Below are positions 45,620 to 57,666 of a DNA stretch of 64,000 nt, one piece after another (position 1 is the first letter of the stretch; the number at the start of each line of letters is the position of its first letter). A program made the translations under genes and the position numbers. The stretch is from Diadema setosum (lineage: Eukaryota; Echinodermata; Echinoidea; Diadematoida; Diadematidae), in assembly GCF_964275005.1 (NCBI RefSeq), contig NC_092702.1, positions 5,052,501 to 5,116,500 on the forward strand, written 5' to 3'. The notes below the pieces were generated by a model. It saw nothing but the letters and a program-made list of their open reading frames with translations, had not been told where the DNA came from and did not search any database.

Positions 45620-48600
45620 CTGTAGTCAAAATATGATTTTTCACTGACTTCCGATAAAATTTCCGGGACTAACGACTCAGATGCTATTACTTAAGATGAC
45701 AACTATAATTATTGGACGCTTTTAGGACTGTGCACAAGATGTGATTGTATTAGTCAGTATCGGTAGTTTGAATTTGATTTAATGTTTGGCAAAAGAAGAT
45801 TTCCTCAGGTTTGAGTTTCTTCAGCAATTGTTCAGTTTGTCTCCCTCTACAAATGAAAATTTGTTAAGATCGCAACTGCTGATCTGTAAATTAACAAACA
45901 TGTCGGAAAAAAGGAACCAGTGGGACTCGAACCTGACATCTACTGCTTTCCGGGCAGCGACACTACCACCAGACTGTCCCTGGTTGCCGGCAGTGACACG
46001 ATGAACATGGAACAAATACCCAAGCTCCGAGATTCCGACATTGTTATGTTAAGTAGTCCAAGGCGGACAAGGCATATAAATTATGAAAGAAAGATATTAT
46101 TCAGAGGGGTGAAGGCTCAGGTTTGAGTTTCTTCAGTTTGGCTCCCTCTACAAATGAAAATTTGTTTAGATCGCAACTGCTGATCTGTAAATTAACAATT
46201 GTTAAATTTACAGATCAGCAGTTGCGATCTTAACAAATTTTCATTTGTAGAGGGAGACAAACTGAAGAAACTCAAACCTGAGCCTTCACCCCTCTGAATA
46301 ATATCTTTCTTTCAGAAGATTTCCTGCACGCAATTCAATCCCAAGATTCTATAATATTCCACCTTGTCATGATTTAATCTCTTCAATCCATTTTTTTTTT
46401 CAGTTCAAATAAATTTATTAGGAATTTTCTGCATTGAATAAATATTACAAATGAAATATAGTCATTTCTTGTTATTTTCAAGACAATAAAACATACAATG
46501 TGTACATCTGAACATAGCTGAGATATACGTGTATAGATTGAAGAAAAAGAAAAAGAGAACACGTCAGTTGGGATCCACTCGGGATATAATGAATCAAATG
46601 ATCTGACTGAATTATGACACATGTATTGGGAGTGTGAATACAGAAGACTGTCGTCAAATAAGCATATAGCTTGAAGATACGACAGCCTTAAAACAGAGGG
46701 GAAAAGGAAATGGGCAAACATACATCATGTAATACTTATCGAAAACAAAAGGAAAGAAAAAAAAAAAACCAGAGTGACACTGACACTACTTGTTTACATA
46801 ATATTCAGTTTTCAAACATACTGAAAAATCATTTGGATCGCCAACTATAAAAGGAAAAAATGATAACAATGACACTGACCATTAGATCAAAGGGATAATA
46901 CCAGTTCCAAAATAGTGCTAAGCCGTGAACAAGAACCGCTTTTACGTGTCATTAAGCTGTGATGATCTTTCCCTAGTGAGCTTTGACATTTATTTTTCTG
47001 CTGGCAATTTTAGCCCTCTTATCATTTCTTTCTTTCAAATAACAAAGACATTCATAACATTAAAGTAATCTTTGTCTATCGTCAGCTGAGAGCCAGAAAG
47101 GTGGTATTGCATTCAAAGATTTGAGCATGAATAAAAACAAAACAGTTCATGAAATAGTAGGTTGATTTTTTATCTAAAATGGGTAAGTTTACAAGCATCA
47201 ATTGTTCCAAAATATCGGGAGAAATAGTGCCATTGTGGTTTTAAGTTTGAACATTTTACTTGAAATGAAAATGATTTAAAATTGCTACAACAATGAACAG
47301 GAGATCAAGCTTTACAACGTGATACCAATAACTCAATATCCCCAAAATTGTGATAGCGCCCTTCTGGTTTCAGCAGATAACATCCGTTTCTACTCACCAA
47401 ATATTGTAGGCTCTCGCTACAAGAGCGAATGACTCAAAGAATCCTTCTACAGCAAACTTGGAAGCAGCATAAATCTCTCCATGCATGCCCCCTGAAATGA
47501 AAAAGAATCGTGGATTTGTCAAATTCGTCGAAGTCCGGTAAAAATGTTATTTCTTACCCCCGACATTTTTACCTTTGACATTTTTACCTCTGACATTTTT
47601 ACCTCTGACGTTTTAACTTCTAATATTTTTACCTCCAGTATCTTTACCGCTGAAATCTTTCCCTGTGACGTTATCTCTGTCATTTTTATCCCCAACATTT
47701 GTACCTTTGACATATTTACCTGTGACATTTTTTAAACCCCTGAATTTCTACCTCTGATATTTTTACCCTTGGCATTCTTGTTTTCGGGCATCTTTACCCC
47801 TGTGACATTATCTCTGAAATGTTTATCCCCAACACTTTTTTTTTTCTGTGACATTTTTGCCTCTGACGTTTTTACCCCTAACATTTTGGCTTCAGGAATG
47901 CCTCTGACATGTTTATCCCTGAGACATTATCTCAGTGATTTTTATCTCCAACATTTCTACCTATGACGTGTTTTATCTCTGACATTTTTATCTGTGATAA
48001 TTTTACTTCTGACGTTTTTACCTCTGACATTTTTGCCTCTGGCATCTTCACCCCTGACATTACCTCTGACATTTCTTATCTCTCTGACATAATCTGAAAA
48101 ATTTTTCATCCCTGATGTTTCTACCTGTGACATTTTTTTAAACCTTTGAATATTTTAGCTGGTATCAAGGGAAAGGAGAGGTGCTCCGTATTTTCACCTA
48201 AATGCTTTGTTTCTTAATCCTTAAAAAAAAACCCCACATTTTAAAGTGTATAGCATTTGTTGCGGAAGCCTTATGCGCTTATACAGAGGTTTAAGAATAG
48301 CAATTGAAAGGTAAAACTCAAAACACAAATCCATCATGTTTAGAGTAGCGTGACAGACAAGTTCAATAACATCTGACATTTTCTATAATCATGCGCAAAT
48401 TAGCTAATAGAACATAATCAACTGTTTAATGCAGTGTGTAGACTGTGTTAACAATGATTTCAATTTGAAGTAAAAAAAAAAAATCCTTTATCCTCCAATC
48501 GAAGTAGTTAGTTTATGGTAAAGGGTAAAATGCACATGATCGAAAGCACAAGTTTTATGTGCTTGCATGCACTACATTTCAGGACGAATAAAGACTAGCT

Positions 48601-51534
48601 GTGATAGAGGAATTTCTCATGAATATGTAATATAGAGCATTCAAACCTTGGCCATTTTTCAGGACCATCGTCTAGTTGTTAACCACACACTCCCATACAC
48701 ACCAATTGACACCCGTGCAAAGTCAAAGTTTTGTACAGATGGTTGAAAATAGAGCAGAATTTAAACCCTAACTTCCAAATAAATCTTGAATTTAATGAAA
48801 CAGATTTATGCTTTCATTTCTTACTAACCTTCAACTAAATTTCATACACTATTCAGACATTGCTCATATCAATGTCAGCATTATCTGATGTACAGTTTTT
48901 GAGCAATTAAGGATCAAAAGTGGGAAATATTTTTTGTAACACCTTGTTTATATGTGTATTCATTTCATTCATTCACTTTTTCCATCTCCAACAGAACTTG
49001 CAAATACATCTTTTTTTTAACATAAAACATAAGTATTAGTATATATGTGTGTGTCAACATTACAAAATATGATATATCATATTTATGGAAAAATAAATCA
49101 TAGGGTGAAAAAAGCACAAAAAACATTCCGAAGTTTCGAAAATGCAGGAGATGGGGATGAATGCTGAAGAAGCAATGCTTGCAGGGTGCATTTCCCCCAA
49201 ACATAGTAAAACAAATACACATATTACATCATTGATCTTCTACTTTGTACACGAAATTAAATTTTGTTAATCGAATTTACAAATTTTTCAAAATGAATTT
49301 CACAAACTACGAACAAAATACACAAATGAATTATATAAACTATATACATATATGTGTAATCATGCGTGTGAGTGTGGATGGGTACGCCCGCATGTTTGTA
49401 TATTGCATAAATGTTTTGATGGAAAAATAGATGCAATCAGTTGCACGGTGAATAAGTGAAGCATTTATCGTTAAGAAGTATACCAACCATGCACGCCGTA
49501 TACGCTCGTAACCGAAATGATTTTTCCCGCCATCTGACGCTTCATGTGCGGCAATACCGACTGGGTGAGTCGAATGGTTCCAATTGTATTGACATTAAAT
49601 GCGAGGTCTACTTGTTCCCGTGAAATCTGATCAACCACGCCGAATACTTGAACACCAGCAATATTCACTGGGAGAAACAGAAAACAACAATATCAAGAAA
49701 CCAGCCAAAAAAAAAAAAAAAAAAATCGCATAGAAAAAAAAATAAACGATTTTAAAACATCAATGATTAACAAGCTCTGAAGTCTTCACGATTATTAGAA
49801 AAATTCAATTTTCAGCATTCATATGTCGGCCTTGTGTCTGTTTTAAAAAAGTCAATTACTAACATTGATATGATGATAATTATATGATTATCTTCAACCT
49901 TTTTTGTTCCTATAGCAACTGAGTGATAAATTATCACTCATCGAAGCACATAACAAGCGTGTCAAGTATCCAGCGTGTGATTTATAGCCATCTCCCCTCC
50001 CTACTGGAAAGAACAAAGCGTCCTGTGTTCACAGGATGGTCACATAGTGAAAATTTAACAGTGTGGAGACGATATCACACTGTGGTTTGGTTTTCACAGA
50101 GTGTTCACATGGTAATGTTCTATGTCACAATGTGAATTGATAATTCACAATGTGTTCACACTGTTAAAACGCTCGAATTTAACAGTGTAAAGAGATACAA
50201 TTTCACACTGGGTTTACAATGTGTTCACATTGTGTTTCTCACACTGTGGGACATTGTGCTCTTTTCAGCAGGGCGTTCCTGTAAGGTTATAATTTTACAT
50301 GAATTATCTACTAGACATAGTCACTGATGGGAACCAAGAGTGATGCATTAGACTTAAGGTAGACATTCTTTTTTCTTTTTCCTTTTTGGGAGGATACGAA
50401 AGCGTTTGACGGATAATCTCTTCTCTATACGTGACTTACAAACGTCAAATCTATCAGATCTCTATGTGGATCATTAAAGTACTTCATACACGTGTGCCCT
50501 CTTGCATCAATTCCACGACCGTAATTCATATTTTGATGATAGTAATACATCGTGACAATATTATATGCTCTCTGAGTATCTGTAATGTCCGCAAATGTAG
50601 CAAATATAGTACATCCAGATGTATCTGGTCAAAACTCAACTGCTCCATAAACTTTGGAGCCATGATAGGGCGCGCGCTACCCACTATAGAAAGCATATAG
50701 AAAGCAGCGAGATGTGAGTCGACCCTCATTTCCATAATTCCACCCCAACCCAAACCTTGACGAAAAATCAGAAAACTTTGAAATTACACAGAATGTTCTG
50801 TCATCGCCAGTATATCTCGTATAGGACATGAAATGGAGGTCCCGTGCACGATATGTGAGAAAGTCACAACTCATGCGCATGAAAGATCCCGCTTCATTCG
50901 TTCATTGTAATGAACAGGGTGCATAACCCGGATGAAGTGGTCCCGCCTCACACCCAACTAGATCCCATGAGAGAGCAGCTGTACTTCCGCTGAGTATGGG
51001 CTATATCCAGACATCTTCTCAGATGGGAAATTAATCAAACAACTTACCAGAAGTCCAAGCCCAACACAAGATTTGTACATGCGACACATTCTTGTGCAGC
51101 AAAGATTCTCAACCATGCATCGATTGTGAGAATTAGTACTGTATACATACTATAGGTTTAGGTTCAGGTGCAGGTTCAAACGCAAAGGTAGAAATTATTC
51201 CCCCGCCTTCATTGTCTAATATTTCTCATATCTATCTTTCAATACCGGTACTTAACAAGTGCAACTTACTAAGAATATCAATGCGACCATGTTTAGAGAT
51301 CACGCCTTCAACAATGGAAGCGATGCTGTCGTCGTTGGTGATATCTAGTTCTTCAATGAACGCCGTCGAGTCGAGAGCGTCACCGAGAGCGGTCACCAGG
51401 TCGCCTTTCTCGCTCATTGAAATGACAGTCGCTATGACGAGGAATCTCTTCTCAGAATCCTTGGCAAGCCGCTCCGCCACGGCCAGTCCCATCCCGGATG
51501 ATCCACCCGTCAGGAGTACTACTTGTTGGGACAT
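45307..51534 (-). CDS. HSD17B1/RDH8-like short-chain dehydrogenase, gene D (whole)
   Basis: Exons 51270-51534, 49488-49667, 47398-47491 and 45307-45619 join in phase to 283 residues, with GT/AG ends on all introns (donors GTAAGT, GTTGGT and GTGAGT). The cofactor loop reads TGGSSGMG, so the usual Ile of GIG is Met here. NIAG, a serine segment and the catalytic YAASK are present. The C-terminus is more diverged from C and E (VRRGESGSE, FSARWAGLDFF, METSD). The predicted role is NAD(P)-dependent oxidation or reduction of a steroid- or retinoid-like substrate. An in-frame upstream ATG exists, but I prefer the start shared with the other copies. Introns hold a tRNA-like insertion (intron 3), a 15-bp minisatellite (intron 2) and a MITE (intron 1). 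Confidence 0.88.
45794..45805. repeat. 12-bp target duplication, left copy (AGAAGATTTCCT)
   Basis: Repeated exactly at 46314-46325. It brackets the tRNA-like insertion in intron 3 of gene D. The homologous introns of B and C have no such duplication. Confidence 0.85.
45806..46313. repeat. Second tRNA-like insertion with turn-around
   Basis: A 508-bp insertion. One complete ~313-bp unit starts at 45806 (CAGGTTTGAGTTTC), and a second, partial unit starts at 46119. At about 46199 the sequence turns around and runs back as an inverted copy to 46313. The inner 46085-46313 is thus a palindrome with ~113-bp arms, nearly perfect. The complete unit contains a tRNA-like segment at about 45915-45985 on the minus strand. 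The flanks are a 12-bp duplication. The layout mirrors 41821-43974 although the sequence differs. Confidence 0.85.
45915..45985 (-). repeat. tRNA-like segment with perfect B box and T6 run
   Basis: On the minus strand the B box is GGTTCGAGTCC, a perfect match. It is followed within ~10 nt by TTCCTTTTTTCC, a possible pol III stop. The upstream TGGTGGTAGTG is a weak A box. The anticodon-like loop CCGGAAA sits in a GCTGC/GCAGT stem, and again C stands where U33 belongs. It is a tRNA-derived repeat and not a tRNA gene. Confidence 0.65.
46326..47397. other. Intron 3 of gene D, rest
   Basis: About 1 kb of AT-rich DNA without a recognisable gene. The small open stretch at 46383-46721 has no protein signature. 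Confidence 0.5.
47398..47491 (-). CDS. Gene D exon 3
   Basis: 94 nt, acceptor TTTCAG, donor GTGAGT. It contains the catalytic YAASK and AYNI. Confidence 0.9.
47547..48150. repeat. 15-bp intronic minisatellite, gene D (long)
   Basis: About 600 bp of TTTTTACCTCTGACA-type units, many diverged. It is in the same intron 2 position as in B, C and E. Confidence 0.88.
48151..49487. other. Intron 2 of gene D, rest
   Basis: No gene. The beginning matches 35270-35600 in gene C. The rest is AT-rich with poly-A and poly-T runs. Confidence 0.55.
49488..49667 (-). CDS. Gene D exon 2
   Basis: 180 nt, phase 1 at both ends, donor GTTGGTATAC. It encodes NIAGVQVFGVVDQIS to SVYGVH. Confidence 0.9.
50000..50276. 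mobile_element. MITE with CCCTRCTGRAAAGA ends, intron 1 of gene D
   Basis: The left end CCCTACTGGAAAGAACA and the right end (complement CCCTGCTGAAAAGAGCA) are inverted. Inside, the palindromic words TTCACACTGTG and AACAGTGTG recur in both directions. The introns of B and C have TCTCG(T/A)TCCTG uninterrupted at this place. There is no coding content, and the exact duplication is uncertain. Confidence 0.75.
50277..51269. other. Intron 1 of gene D, right part
   Basis: Homologous to 37080-37970 in gene C. No gene seen. Confidence 0.65.
51270..51534 (-). CDS. Gene D exon 1
   Basis: 265 nt, start ATG 51534, donor GTAAGT. It encodes MSQQVVLLTGGSSGMGLAV and the cofactor-binding half. Confidence 0.9.
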
Positions 51535-51987
51535 CTTAGCTGTCTTGACGAAACCTGCTGGTCTGATCAGAGTATTTCTTTCATAAAATAGTTGTTTAAG
51601 ACAAACAACAAACAAACAAAATAGCAAAAACGAACTCAGAACTATAGCCTACACCTCTCAAATGTAATATGGCATGGGAAATAATTATATCGATATTCAG
51701 TCGGATATAAAGTAAATTGTGCATCAAAGGCATGTGATCATGTAGTAGCTTGATATTAGACATAGCAGTTTAACTAAGAAACGGCTAAAAGACGGCAAAC
51801 AGCTTTTATTTTCAGTCTTTTGGATCTAATTCAATACGTTATCATACACTAACCCGTAACCCCTTTGAAGGATCTCATGACAGCATTATCCTGACACTTT
51901 GATACTTAAGTTGAGGCTGGTACACTTACCTAACGTATCTTCTGGTGTGGTTTTCTCGAAAATAGTTTCGAGAAGAATAAGTCAAGT

Positions 51988-51995
51988 GTGATAGC
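51988..51995. repeat. 8-bp target duplication, left copy (GTGATAGC)
   Basis: Repeated exactly at 53389-53396. It brackets a hAT-type insertion in the upstream block of gene D. Confidence 0.88.
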
Positions 51996-52164
51996 CAGGC
52001 GCGCCGGAAGCAGTTTTGGATTGGGGGGGCAAACACTGGAGGGGGCTCAAGATTAGACCATGCATATGTTACACAATATACACATACACACACACACGCA
52101 CACACACACACACATACACACACACACCCACACACCCACACACCACACACGCACACACATCTAT

Positions 52165-52226
<62 letters not shown>

Positions 52227-53388
52227 GGCGTACGGTTGGTCGAAACATGGGGGGGGGACCATAAAGTAATTTTGACGGTCTGTATGCTTGTGCGTGTGTG
52301 CGTGAGCAATAATGGGACTACAATACATTACGGAATGTGAAACATTCAACAACGCAGTCATAGATGAATATCGTAAGTTTTCCTTACATGGATTATGGAA
52401 TGACGGTGTGAAGCGATCGAAAATTATATACTGTCAGCAACATACGGTGAATGGCATAACAATAAAATGCGAGCGAGCAAAGCGAGCGAGCTTGAAAATT
52501 TTGATATTCTACAGTTCCAAAACTGGAGTTTTAATTGTAGCTACATCTTTGAAATAAATGGGGGCGCATCGGGCGCAACTGCTGGCAATTATTGGCAGCA
52601 ACATTAGAAGAATGGCATAACGATTCAATGCGAGCGAGCGAAGCGAGCAGGCTTGAAAATTTTGACATTCTACAGTCCCCAAACTGGGGTTTGTAGCTTT
52701 ATCTTTCACTTTGGAAATTAATGGGGCGGCGCATCGGGCGCAACTGCTGGCAATTACTGGCAGCAACGTTAGGAGAACGGCATAACGATTCAATGCGAGC
52801 GAGCAAAGCGAGCGAGCTTGAGAATTTTGACATTTTACAATATAAAAAAACTCCCGTTTGTAGCTATATCTTTCGCTTGGAAAATTAAGGGGGGCATCGG
52901 ACGCAACTGCTGGCAATTACTGGCAGCAACATTAGGAGAGTGGCATAACGATTCAATGCGAGCGAGCGAGCTTGAAAATTTTGACATTTTACAGTCCCAA
53001 AACTCCCGTTTGTAGCTATATTTATCTTTCGCTTTGGAAATTAAGGGGTGGGGGGCATCGGGCGCAACTACTGGCAGTTACTGTCAGCAACATTAGGAGA
53101 ATGGCATAACGATTCAATGCGAGTGAGCGAAGCGAGCGAGCTTGAAAATTTTGACATTTTACAGTCCAAAAGCTGCCGTTTGTAGCCATATTTTTTCCCT
53201 TTTATTCATATATATACATATTTATTTTATTTTCTTTGTTTATTTATTTATTTTTATTATCATTATTATTATTTTTTTTTTTTTGGGGGGGGGGGGCTTT
53301 TTGGGGGGGCAAAAATGCGTTTTGCCCCCCCACTTTTTGGATTGGGGGGGCGGCCGCCCCCCCTGCCCCCCCACTTCCGGCGCCTATG
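51996..53388. mobile_element. hAT-type non-autonomous element upstream of gene D
   Basis: The ends CAGGCGCGCCGGAAG and (complement) CATAGGCGCCGGAAG are inverted, with an exact 8-bp duplication GTGATAGC. The interior holds (CA)n at 52077-52160, (TA)n at 52164-52222, a ~165-bp tandem array and G/C homopolymer runs near both ends. No transposase frame. The open frames here are simple-sequence artefacts. Confidence 0.88.
52443..53190. repeat. ~165-bp tandem repeats inside the hAT-type element
   Basis: Five copies start near 52443, 52612, 52775, 52937 and 53098. Each has GGCATAACGATTCAATGCGA, a GCGAGCGAGC hairpin word and a GGGCGCAACTGCTGGCAATT word. Confidence 0.88.
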
Positions 53389-54525
53389 GTGATAGCACCA
53401 GTAGCACCCAATGCAATCGTCGCAGCTCTAACTGCAGTGCCACGAGAGCACATGTATTATACACGCGCAAAAATGGAAGATATTTATCACAATGACTGGA
53501 GTATAACACGGTCTTCGGACACCAGTGACGCGGAAAGTCAATGTTGCTACATATAACTTTATGTATTATGTTCGCCGGCAGCTATTATAGAGCAGGCCCC
53601 TCGGAGAAGGGGTGCTGGGGGTGCAGTGCAACACCCGACCTACTTTGAATGGTGTGGAAGCACCCCGCACGGAAATCATTATTTCCGTGAGAAAGCACCA
53701 TCAACTGTTGTAAGTAGGCGTACATGAATGATACTGTATATGACCCTAAATAAATGTATGTCACGCACCGTAGGGATATTGCAGTCTCTGGAAATATCTG
53801 TTATTTTGGTGAAGATCTGGATGGCAGTTATCCCAAACCTAGGCATATTAAAGTCCCCGTTTTCCTTTAGATTTATTGTAAATATTGTTTGTTATTGCAA
53901 TTCAAATGATTAGCAAACTAATCGTTTTACTTTTTTCAACTTAATTTTGCCAAATATTGCATCCACAGTATGCACCAGATCCTCCTCTAAAAAAAAACAC
54001 ACACACCCTATTACATACAATAGCAAGAGAAAGATTCGTTGGTTTGAAAAAGTCGCATAACAGTATTATTATCTTTTTTTTAAGAGAAAAGAAAAAAAAA
54101 AGACACTGAAACATGTTTTTCCAGTCAAGCTGTTTGCCCTCCCCAATCTTTTATTTTCATTATTTCAGTAGCATTTAGAATAATTTGCGGCCTACGAAAG
54201 TACAATAAGCCAGTTCACAGTTACAATTTGATCATTGTGCAGATTAAAGATCATTGCAGATCTTCTCTTGACTATGACTTGTAAGCGAGACATTTAAAAC
54301 TGGGCAAGTCTTTCTGAAAACTGCATGTATTTTAAGTATTTATGTACACTGTATGAACCAGGTGCGTAATTGCAGTGTACAGGTGAATGTATATACTGTA
54401 TCAACCAAGTTAATGGAAGACATTCAGGCAGCCCTTACAAAAAAAAAAATAATAAAATAAAAATACCACTTTCTGCTTGGATATTTTCAATTGGTCTTCT
54501 AAAAGATTTCTTTTTTCGCATTTTA
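53389..54525. other. Intergenic DNA upstream of gene D
   Basis: The first ~500 bp continue the upstream block interrupted by the hAT-type element (homologous to 15935-16350 and 40435-40860). The rest is AT-rich with no recognisable gene. Confidence 0.6.
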
Positions 54526-54659
54526 GGTCCCTTGTCGTGGCAAGTGATAGTTTTTGTTCTGACAGTTTCACGTTTGAGATACAGCGAAGTCATCTCAACA
54601 GTCTTTCCTCCTTTGTTCTTTGGTTCTGTTCATAATCTCAGTTTGAGGTAGGCACTGCA

Positions 54660-54966
54660 TCTAAGAAAAGGATGACTGTTGTGGCAATGGCATCAGTTTT
54701 CCTGCTAACCAAAGCCAAGAGAGCACGATTGAAGAGGCCTCAGGTCACCATGGAAATCATGTTCGAAACTGGTATTCAGAACCCGACCACCGCTTACGTG
54801 GTGTTGCTCTCCACGATCCCGAGACCGAAGTCGAATACTACACCGAAACCCGGGAGCGAAACTGGCGTTCGTCGCTTTGATCACGGCTTTACTTGACATG
54901 CTCGTAATCATCTTCTATCTCATCAGATGGTACAGCGGAGAGCAGATAACGACAATCAAGGGATAG
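54660..54966 (+). pseudogene. SLC10-like (sodium/bile acid symporter family) 3' fragment
   Basis: The stretch from 54672 encodes a hydrophobic segment, a basic loop and FETGIQN, which resembles the conserved ETG(I/M)QN signature of SLC10 transporters. About 25 residues later the likely continuation (AKLAFVALITALLDMLVIIFYLIRW, ending at TAG 54966) is in a different frame, and it looks like the last membrane helix. The frame change suggests a pseudogene fragment. An unseen intron or a misread base is the alternative. No upstream exons are recognised. It is on the opposite strand to the dehydrogenase genes. Confidence 0.45.
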
Positions 54967-56779
54967 TAAATCTACGGGCGATAGTATTAATATAATGGGT
55001 TGAATGATAACCCGGGAGTAAAATACTCAACAACAACAACAGTACCCGGGAGTGCAAAAGCGTCCCGATAAATACAGAGAAAAAGATTACCCTGTTATGT
55101 ACTGCCAACAAATCCCCTAGCGAAGTATATACATGTATAGGTTGGACACAGGATGTCCCAAAACTTTGCAACAAATGCGTTGGCTTTCAAATAAACGATG
55201 GCTCACAGCACCATACTAATATGATTACTTGAAGGTTACTGATGAACAAATCTGTGAAATTTGATTTGTATTCATTCAATTAACCCTTATTTCTTATGTA
55301 GAATATAAGTAACTCGGCATAGATGAGTTTGGGGTGACGTAACTACTATTTTATCTTAATGTACTAATAGGAGACTTTGAAAAATGATTGTGTGATGAGG
55401 TGTGACACCATCTCTCCTTATTAACATAAGCCTACTGGTTGTTCATGCGCCCCAGTCCACTTCTTTTCCTGGACTGTATTCATAGCATGCATGCAGTGTG
55501 CCTAACCACGGACGTTGATGGCGTCTGAATTACACAAAATCATCTATTACCGATCATTCTTTTTCGGAGAGTGAGAAATTGGAGTAGTGTCGCGATCAGC
55601 GGTTTGGCGCGTACAGTGGCGTATCGCATGCATGTATGCGTGTACATTGTATTAGTTTTCGGAATGCGGACGAAACATATTAAAATCGCTATTAACTTTA
55701 CCATCCATTATTGTCTTGATCACATTGACCACTAATAATACCGCCGCCATTTTGATGAAATATTTTCCTGTGCATAACATAATTACAATTAGCATGTGTC
55801 ATCCCTTCACAGTACACTAAGTCTTGTACAGCAGGAGTCATGCACAGAACGAGACGCAAGGGAATGGTGGCACCTCTGCGTGACACAATTACAATTAGAA
55901 TGTACACAGTTTTCAATTACACCTCTGCAGCCCGCAGACCGATGCTTTTTACCAAAATGCTAATGTCTGTTTTGCATATGAGGCCAAATGAACCCTGAAA
56001 AATTCCTCAAACAAACTACCATAATGTCATGTACATATAATGCATGCATGTATTCTATAAACATAGAAACACATCCTTTTCAGTACCCACACATGCACAT
56101 ACGTGTACATACGTATATTTGCAACCCAATCATGAATAAACCTACCTGTGTGAGCTTTCACAGGTGTTCAAAAGCAAACCGTCCCTTCAAACCATGCAAA
56201 AACACAGCCCATATTCAAAACAGGAAACTTAAACGGAATATCTGGCTATTCATTTGCACGTTCATGCATATCAGAAACATCACCCCTGGTAAACACGAAC
56301 AATTCTCCGTTCAATACCACTCCATATCAGCAGAACAAATTGAAACAAACTCTTAACATATTAAAATCACTATTAACTTTAGCATCCATTATTGTCTTGA
56401 TCACACTGACCACAAATAATACCGCCGCCATTTAGATGAATATTTTCCTGTGCATAACACGATTACAACTAGTTGTGATTTTCATGTGTTATACAGTAGA
56501 GCATTACAGAAATCCAAACGAAAAGTAATAAGTGCATGCACTATCTTTTCTGTAGTGAGGTACTTTCTGATAAACCAGTTACGCAGTTGGTATCATACAG
56601 TCTGACAGATACTAGAGACTTGATATGACATAGACATACACTTTGTAGTAGAATCGAAAGTAACACCAAGATTTCTGCATTTGTTAGACAATTGTTAGAC
56701 AATTGAATTAATGAATCCCCTACTTTGATAATACATGCTCCAGAACTGATTTGACAGATGGGCCTTAGAACCAAACAAC
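54967..56779. other. Intergenic DNA between D and E, unique part
   Basis: No gene. A ~110-bp stretch at about 55680-55790 is repeated at about 56358-56470 (TTAAAATCGCTATTAACTTT and onward). The open stretch 55988-56356 has no protein signature. Confidence 0.55.
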
Positions 56780-57666
56780 ATAAATACGTTATACATTATA
56801 CACTAAGCCGTAACCCCGTACTGTCTTGTAGAAGCTCCAAACGGCATAATTTTACCTGACATTGAGGCTGGTACACTTACCTAATGTATCTACTGATGTG
56901 GTGCTCACGTATAATAGTTTCGAGAAGAGTATTTAAGTCAGGTCCAATAGCACCAGTAGCATCCAGTTCAATCGTTGCTGCTTTATTGCAGCGGCACAAA
57001 AGCACAGTGATGTATCATACATGCAGGCATGGACGGTATGTTTTGCAATGTTTGGAGTAAACACGGCCTTCGGTCTCAAGTGGCGCAAAGTCAATGTTGT
57101 TATTATGTTTACCGGTAGCTATCATACAGGAAACCCCTGGGAGCCGGGGATGCTGAGAATACTGTGCAGCACCCCTGACTTCTTGGAGTGATACGGAAGC
57201 ACCACGGAAAATCACGATTCCTGTGAGAAAGCACCCCGAATGTTGTGAGTAGGCGTACATGAATGATACTGTAGTTGACCATAAATTACATGACTTGTGT
57301 TCATCACTCACCGTATCGATATTGTAGTCTTGAAAATATCTGTCATTCTGGTGAAAATCTGGATGACAGCTCCTCCAACACACTTTTTCTTTAGATTTAG
57401 ATAGCACACATTTCTGTAGCCAGTAAATGAGAAAATCACTAAGAATTTAGATTGTAAATTGTTTATATTTGTGTTTGCTAATATCACATTTATTATCAGT
57501 CTAGTTTAAGAATACATACCGCATTATCATAATATTTCTCACCCCTCATTCACTGCCCTGTGTTTGTACAAGTATGACTTAAGGTACACTTATAATGCAC
57601 CTCACAACTCCATGGATCTAAAGATGTACACACAGAACAAAATCAGATAGATACCACGGTTTAGCC
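56780..57666. other. Extra copy of the gene-upstream block
   Basis: Homologous to 15780-16690 and 40280-41200. Because gene D already has its own copy at 51830-53800, this is a second, unlinked copy without an adjacent exon 1. Confidence 0.65.

Noticed and set aside
52016-52361. Histidine/threonine-rich and tyrosine/isoleucine-rich open frames
   Set aside because: Products of (CA)n and (TA)n microsatellites.
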